Assembly (NCBI GenBank): GCA_900546885.1
Contig: UREN01000073.1
Location: 1 to 9,310 of the forward strand
DNA: 9,310 nt
Reading direction: 5' to 3'
Source of the DNA: an uncultured Oscillospiraceae bacterium
GTDB lineage: Bacteria; Bacillota; Clostridia; Oscillospirales; Ruminococcaceae
A model generated the notes under the pieces. That model did no database searches. It was not told the origin of the DNA and saw only the letters and a program-made list of their open reading frames with translations. Of this stretch, positions 5,974-9,310 are shown piece after piece. The translations under genes and the position numbers were made by a program. Position 1 is the first letter of the stretch. Every line of letters begins with the position of its first letter.

Positions 5974-6831
5974 TCACACACCTCCTTGGCCCAGCGGGGC
6001 AAACACCGAAACAGCCTCGTTGAGGGTGACGGGCAGGTCAGGCGTCCCGCCCAACCGGCCGCGCAGTGCCAGTGCGGCGTCCGTTACCTGAGGCAGGCGC
6101 ACAAAGTGGCTGTTCATATTCTCTTTATCGGCAAATACCTTGTGCGGGTCGTCATACGCCACCAGTTCGCCCTCGTGCAGCACCAGCACCTTGTCCACCG
6201 CCTCGGCGATTTTTTCAATGTTGTGGTCCACCATGATGATGGTTTTGCCCGCTTTGTGCAGCTGCCCCACCAGGCGGAAAATCTCATCGCGGCCAATGGG
6301 GTCCAGCTGAGAGGTGGATTCATCCAGAATAATCACACGCGGCTGAAGCGCCAGAATGCACGCCACAGCCAGGCGCTGCTGCTGGCCGCCGGACAGGCGG
6401 TAGGGGGAACGGTCCAGCATGCCGGCAAGGCCGCAGGCCTCGGCGGCGAACTGAATGCGCTCGCGCATCAGCGCGCGGTCGTAGCCGAAATTGCACATGG
6501 CAAAGGCAATTTCATCTTCTACGGTCTGCTGGGTGAACTGGCTCTCTGCATCCTGAAATACGATGCCCACCACGTCCATGACACCCTTGCCGCGCGTCTC
6601 GTTCATGCTTTTGCCGTCCACCAGAATTTCGCCGTCCCAATCGCCGCCGAATACAAAGGGCACAATGCCCACAATCGATTTGCACAGCGTGGATTTCCCG
6701 GCGCGGTTGCAGCCCACAACGCCTACAAAATCGCCCTCATTGATGGTGAATGTGACGTGCTTGAGCACCAAATCTTCCTCGGAAGAATAGCGGTAGCTGT
6801 AATCACGCAGTTCAATGATTGGTTTGCTCAT
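5974..6831 (-). CDS. ecfA: ECF ATPase EcfA, partner with canonical signature
   Basis: Second ABC ATPase of the importer, 285 residues from ATG 6831. Motifs are Walker A GCNRAGKST (40-48, with Arg43 where Gly is usual), Q-loop Gln93 (VFQDAESQF), intact signature LSGGQQQR (146-153), Walker B VIILDEST with Glu171 (Ser instead of the usual Pro after DE), and His203 (VDHN). The C-terminal extension after residue 240 is variable in the family. A GTG at 6846 overlaps the stop of the phosphorylase gene but has no ribosome-binding site, while the ATG at 6831 has GGGGGA four bases upstream, so I used the ATG. It lies between a nucleoside phosphorylase and the other ATPase, which ties the transporter to nucleoside use. 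Confidence 0.93.
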   Translation of the reverse strand: MSKPIIELRDYSYRYSSEEDLVLKHVTFTINEGDFVGVVGCNRAGKSTLCKSIVGIVPFVFGGDWDGEILVDGKSMNETRGKGVMDVVGIVFQDAESQFTQQTVEDEIAFAMCNFGYDRALMRERIQFAAEACGLAGMLDRSPYRLSGGQQQRLAVACILALQPRVIILDESTSQLDPIGRDEIFRLVGQLHKAGKTIIMVDHNIEKIAEAVDKVLVLHEGELVAYDDPHKVFADKENMNSHFVRLPQVTDAALALRGRLGGTPDLPVTLNEAVSVFAPLGQGGV

Positions 6832-6842
6832 ATTTCCCCCGC

Positions 6843-7592
6843 TCACACTTTATTATTTTTATCCTGCTGCATCAGCAGGCGCACAGCATCACAGGCCGTC
6901 TGGATGGTGCGGTTCATGTCGCCCCAGTTCATAATGGCACCCGCACGGCAGCCGCGGATGGACGAAATAATAAACAGCGCCGCGCACTCCATCTCGGAAC
7001 ACATGACATTGCCGCGCTGCCAGGCCTGCCAGCGCTCTTTCAGGCGTTTCTCTACCGGAGAGCACGCCGGGTCCACCTCACCGTAAAAGGAATCTTTCGA
7101 CTGGGAAATGCCCTCGGCAAAGTTCAACCCGGCGGCTTGTGCCGCCTGCGCCAGCGCAGCCACCACATGCCGGTTTGCCACCGCAGGGTATTCCACCGGG
7201 ATATAGTGCACCGTGGTGCCCTCGTCGCGCACAGCGCCTGTCACCACCACGCCGTCATAGCGCTCGCTGTCCATTTCATCCCTCACAGGGCCGGCCGTGC
7301 CGATGCGAATGAAAGTGTCGGCTCCGCATTTGATCAGTTCTTCTACTGCAATTGCCGTAGAGGGGCAGCCCATGCCGGTGGAGGTAACGGAAACCAGCTC
7401 TCCATCCAGGCGGCCCGTCCATGTTTTGTGCTCGCGGTTATGGGCAACCAGTTTGGCATCGTCCAGAAAACTGGCAATCAGGTCTGTGCGGAAGGGGTCG
7501 CCCGGAAGGAATACATACCGGCCCACTTCCCCTTTCGCCACCTGAATATGGTATTGCTTGCTGTTTGCCGCTTGATAATCTCGAAAAGACAT
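6843..7592 (-). CDS. Uridine phosphorylase-like nucleoside phosphorylase, diverged paralogue
   Basis: A member of the NP-I nucleoside phosphorylase family, which splits nucleosides with phosphate into base and (deoxy)ribose-1-phosphate in the cytoplasm. The 249-residue product has the phosphate loop PGDPFR (30-35), RIGTAG (96-101) carrying the second phosphate Arg and Thr, and the ribose-binding EME (200-202). It is close to the neighbouring 242-aa paralogue over its whole length, but the base-recognition loop differs: FYGEVDPACSP (169-179) where the neighbour and typical Firmicutes uridine phosphorylases have FYGQHxPxxMP, so the uracil-contacting Gln is Glu172 here. This suggests a changed base preference. 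The start ATG 7592 has AAGGTGG nine to ten bases upstream. It lies 32 bases after its paralogue, and its stop overlaps a possible GTG of the ATPase gene. Exact substrate is unknown. Confidence 0.88.
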   Translation of the reverse strand: MSFRDYQAANSKQYHIQVAKGEVGRYVFLPGDPFRTDLIASFLDDAKLVAHNREHKTWTGRLDGELVSVTSTGMGCPSTAIAVEELIKCGADTFIRIGTAGPVRDEMDSERYDGVVVTGAVRDEGTTVHYIPVEYPAVANRHVVAALAQAAQAAGLNFAEGISQSKDSFYGEVDPACSPVEKRLKERWQAWQRGNVMCSEMECAALFIISSIRGCRAGAIMNWGDMNRTIQTACDAVRLLMQQDKNNKV

Positions 7593-7624
7593 TGCGAAGC
7601 CCCACCTTTCTTTTCCGTCCGTTG

Positions 7625-8353
7625 TTATTTCGCCGCGTCCTGCTTAATCAGAATCTTCAGGGCATCGCGCGCCACTTCGATGGTCTTTTTCATATCCACA
7701 AACGACATGATGGAAGCTGCGCGGCAGCCGCGGATGGACGAAATGACAAACAGGGCAGCCGCCTCCATCTCTGAAGTCATGACATTGCCGCGGCGCCAAG
7801 CCTCCCAGCGCTCTTTCAGGCGGCTTTCCGCAGGCATGTTCTCCGGCTCGTGCTGGCCATAGAACGAATCTTTCGACTGCGTGATGCCCTCGGCATAGTG
7901 ATACCCCAGGTTCTTTGCAGCCACAGCCAGGGCGTCCACCACATGGCGGTCTGCCACGGCGGGATATTCAATGGGGATGTAGTGGATGGTGGTGCCTTCG
8001 TCGCGCACGGCAGCCGTGTTAATCACGCCGTCCAGTGTCTCGTCAAAGGCGGCGTCACACACGCGCCCGGCAGTGCCCACGCGGATAAAGGTATCTGCCC
8101 CGCATTTAATCAGCTCTTCCAGCGCAATGGCGGCCGACGGGCAGCCCATGCCGGTGGACGTGACAGCCACAGGCACGCCGTCCAGCTTGCCCACCCAGGT
8201 TTTGTGCTCGCGGTTGTGGGCAATCAGCTTCGGCTCGTCAAAATAGGTAGCGATCAAATCGGTGCGGAAGGGGTCACCCGGCAGCAGCACATAGCGGCCG
8301 ATATCCCCCTTCCTTAAATGAATGTGATACATCAGACCATCTTGATTGACCAT
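7625..8353 (-). CDS. udp: Uridine phosphorylase (nucleoside phosphorylase family)
   Basis: This 242-residue NP-I family enzyme is the more conventional of the two paralogues. It shows the phosphate loop PGDPFR (25-30), RVGTAG (91-96), the base loop SKDSFYGQHEPENMP (160-174) with Gln167 placed to read uracil, and SEMEAAALF (194-202) with Met196 and Glu197 for ribose. His10 or His12 near the N-terminus may be the histidine that reaches the partner active site in the dimer. Expected reaction: uridine or deoxyuridine plus phosphate gives uracil plus (deoxy)ribose-1-phosphate. The ATG at 8353 has AGAAAGG about nine bases upstream. The gene follows deoC after a 128-base gap with strong hairpins. 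With deoC next door, deoxynucleosides are plausible substrates. Confidence 0.9.
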   Translation of the reverse strand: MVNQDGLMYHIHLRKGDIGRYVLLPGDPFRTDLIATYFDEPKLIAHNREHKTWVGKLDGVPVAVTSTGMGCPSAAIALEELIKCGADTFIRVGTAGRVCDAAFDETLDGVINTAAVRDEGTTIHYIPIEYPAVADRHVVDALAVAAKNLGYHYAEGITQSKDSFYGQHEPENMPAESRLKERWEAWRRGNVMTSEMEAAALFVISSIRGCRAASIMSFVDMKKTIEVARDALKILIKQDAAK

Positions 8354-8405
8354 TGTAACACGACCTTTCTGTTATTCTGCATGTTATGTGCCAGCGCCTG
8401 CCAGA

Positions 8406-8457
8406 GCGCTTTCTGCGGGGGAACATCCCCGCAGAAAGCGCAAATGGCGCCATTTGC
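8406..8457 (-). other. Two adjoining hairpins between deoC and phosphorylase genes
   Basis: A perfect 15-bp stem (arms 8406-8420 and 8427-8441, 6-base loop) directly adjoins an 18-bp perfect palindrome, GCAAATGGC-GCCATTTGC (8440-8457). Both lie in the 128-base gap after deoC. No T-run follows on the minus strand, so this is not a standard intrinsic terminator. A role in mRNA processing or stability, giving deoC and downstream genes different levels, is plausible. Confidence 0.6.
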
Positions 8458-8481
8458 CAACTCAATAAAACGGTTTTGTTT

Positions 8482-9141
8482 TCAGCCTTTTCCGCACAGC
8501 ACCTTCACTGCGGCGCTGCAGCCCAGCCTGTCGCACCCTGCGTTGCAAAACGCCTCAAGGTCTTCCCTTGTGCGGATGCCGCCGGCCGCCTTCACTTTCA
8601 CCTGCGGGCCAATGTGGGCGCGGAACAGGGCAATGTCCTCCAGCGTAGCGCCCGCTGTGCCAAACCCGGTGGACGTTTTGATATAATCGGCCCCGGCCTT
8701 TGTCACGCACTCGCACAGGCGGATTTTTTCCTCCTGCGTAAGGTAGCATGTTTCCACAATCACCTTCAGCACATTATCGCCGGCGGCCTTTTTCAGCGCT
8801 TCAATCTCTTTTTCCACTGCGTCAAAATCGCCGTTTTTCACATCGCCCAGGTTCACCACCATGTCCACTTCCGATGCACCCTCGCGCACCGCCTGTTGCG
8901 TTTCAAACACCTTGCACGCCGTGGTGTTGTAGCCAAGCGGGAACCCGATGACCGTACAGATGTTCAGCCCCGGAAATTCCGCATGGGCGCGCGCCACATA
9001 GGACGGCGGGATGCAGACGGACGCCGTGTGGTATTCCAGCGCCTCTTCGCATAAAGTGCGAATCTCTTGCCAAGTGGCTGTCGCCTTCAGCGCCGTGTGG
9101 TCTACACGGGCCAGGATCTCTTCGTTTTTCACAAAAAGCAC
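8482..9141 (-). CDS. deoC: Deoxyribose-phosphate aldolase
   Basis: DeoC is a cytoplasmic class I aldolase that cleaves 2-deoxyribose-5-phosphate to glyceraldehyde-3-phosphate and acetaldehyde, the last step of deoxynucleoside breakdown. The 219-residue product has the family's signatures: IDHT-like VDHTALK (13-19), Asp93 in EVDMVVNLG, the Schiff-base Lys155 in YIKTSTGFG, and Lys184 in VKVKAAGGIR. Length is normal. The start is uncertain: GTG at 9141 has only a weak AAGAAAG upstream, and GTG at 9132 (giving MKNEEILARVDHT) also fits. It is the first gene of the cluster, about 40 bases behind a strong promoter. It needs deoxyribose-1-phosphate isomerised to the 5-phosphate by a mutase not encoded here. 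Confidence 0.96.
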   Translation of the reverse strand: MLFVKNEEILARVDHTALKATATWQEIRTLCEEALEYHTASVCIPPSYVARAHAEFPGLNICTVIGFPLGYNTTACKVFETQQAVREGASEVDMVVNLGDVKNGDFDAVEKEIEALKKAAGDNVLKVIVETCYLTQEEKIRLCECVTKAGADYIKTSTGFGTAGATLEDIALFRAHIGPQVKVKAAGGIRTREDLEAFCNAGCDRLGCSAAVKVLCGKG

Positions 9142-9186
9142 CGCTTTCTTTTCTGTTTTTTATTTTGTTTGCCTTGTTATAAGTGC

Positions 9187-9215
9187 ATTATACGGGCATT
9201 TTACCGGTTTTTCAA
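9187..9215 (-). promoter_or_regulatory. Strong sigma-A promoter of the nine-gene cluster
   Basis: On the minus strand TTGAAA (9215-9210) is 17 bases from a consensus TATAAT (9192-9187). Transcription would start near 9180, leaving about 40 bases before deoC, too short for a riboswitch. With 17-base spacing and a perfect -10 box it should be strong unless repressed. Confidence 0.8.
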
Positions 9216-9232
9216 GATAAAGCGAGAGGATT

Positions 9233-9310
9233 CTAACATTTTAATAAAATTGCGCGTAATAATTTTGTAATATCGCCCCAAATAATAACATTTTCAGACA
9301 AAAATGTTAG
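9233..9310. promoter_or_regulatory. Three copies of TAACATTTT: candidate operators upstream of deoC
   Basis: TAACATTTT occurs at 9234-9242 and 9286-9294 (52 bases apart, about five helical turns), and inverted at 9301-9309. The last two form a perfect 9-bp inverted repeat with a 6-base spacer. The first copy extends to CTAACATTTT, matching the inverted copy over 10 bases, and is followed by a partial second half (AAAATTG). They lie 18 bases and more upstream of the -35 box. The stretch is AT-rich, so some chance repetition is possible. The inverted copy ends at the window edge. Confidence 0.45.

Noticed and set aside
4404..7086. Long open plus-strand frames (4404-5369, 5243-6091, 5986-7086) opposite the ECF genes
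   Set aside because: They lie antisense to genes with full ABC and ECF motifs, and have His/Gln/Ala-rich products with no domain signature.
8274..8465. Minus-strand 63-codon frame covering the deoC to phosphorylase gap
   Set aside because: It runs through the hairpins and into the phosphorylase start in a different frame, with no ribosome-binding site.
9142..9186. Riboswitch or attenuator in the deoC leader
   Set aside because: The leader from the predicted start near 9180 is only about 40 bases, AT-rich, with no stable structure.
1..9310. CRISPR array, insertion sequence, tRNA or rRNA
   Set aside because: I saw no spaced repeat arrays, transposase motifs, terminal inverted repeats or RNA gene signatures on either strand.

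Overview
The window looks like chromosomal DNA of a GC-rich anaerobic Firmicute of the Clostridia type. This rests on strong AGGAGG ribosome-binding sites, sigma-A style promoters, GC-rich hairpins, a Clostridia-type uridine phosphorylase and the resemblance of two genes to a Clostridioides difficile locus. I cannot name the genus. Every gene I can support lies on the minus strand, so transcription runs from high to low coordinates.

Region 1 (about 9310 to 1657) is one nine-gene cluster. It starts with an AT-rich control region (9142-9310) holding a strong promoter and three copies of a 9-base repeat. Then come deoC (deoxyribose-phosphate aldolase), two diverged nucleoside phosphorylases of the uridine phosphorylase family, two EcfA ATPases, an ECF substrate-binding membrane protein, EcfT, a 12-helix MFS transporter, and a TudS-like (DUF523-related) putative desulfidase with three conserved cysteines. 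Spacing is short throughout, with stable hairpins after deoC and after ecfT.

Taken together this reads as a self-contained nucleoside salvage unit. A dedicated ECF transporter would import a nucleoside or base. The phosphorylases would release the base and (deoxy)ribose-1-phosphate. DeoC would feed deoxyribose-5-phosphate into central carbon metabolism; the mutase needed between them (deoB type) is not in the window. The TudS-like enzyme suggests that at least part of the substrate pool is thiolated, for example 2- or 4-thiouridine from tRNA turnover. That last step is inference. Notable details are an asymmetric ATPase pair, whose sequence deviations fall on a single composite ATP site, and a base-recognition loop that differs between the two phosphorylases.

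Region 2 (1656 to 77) is a separate unit. A promoter (TTGCCC-17-TATAAT) abuts a perfect 25-bp palindrome, followed by a gene for an unusual single-pass membrane protein with a cysteine-rich N-terminus, three 14-residue repeats and a zinc-ribbon-like C-terminus. A possible 47-codon gene overlaps its stop codon by ATGA and ends just before a clear intrinsic terminator. Positions 1-76 hold only short direct repeats; I see no gene there.
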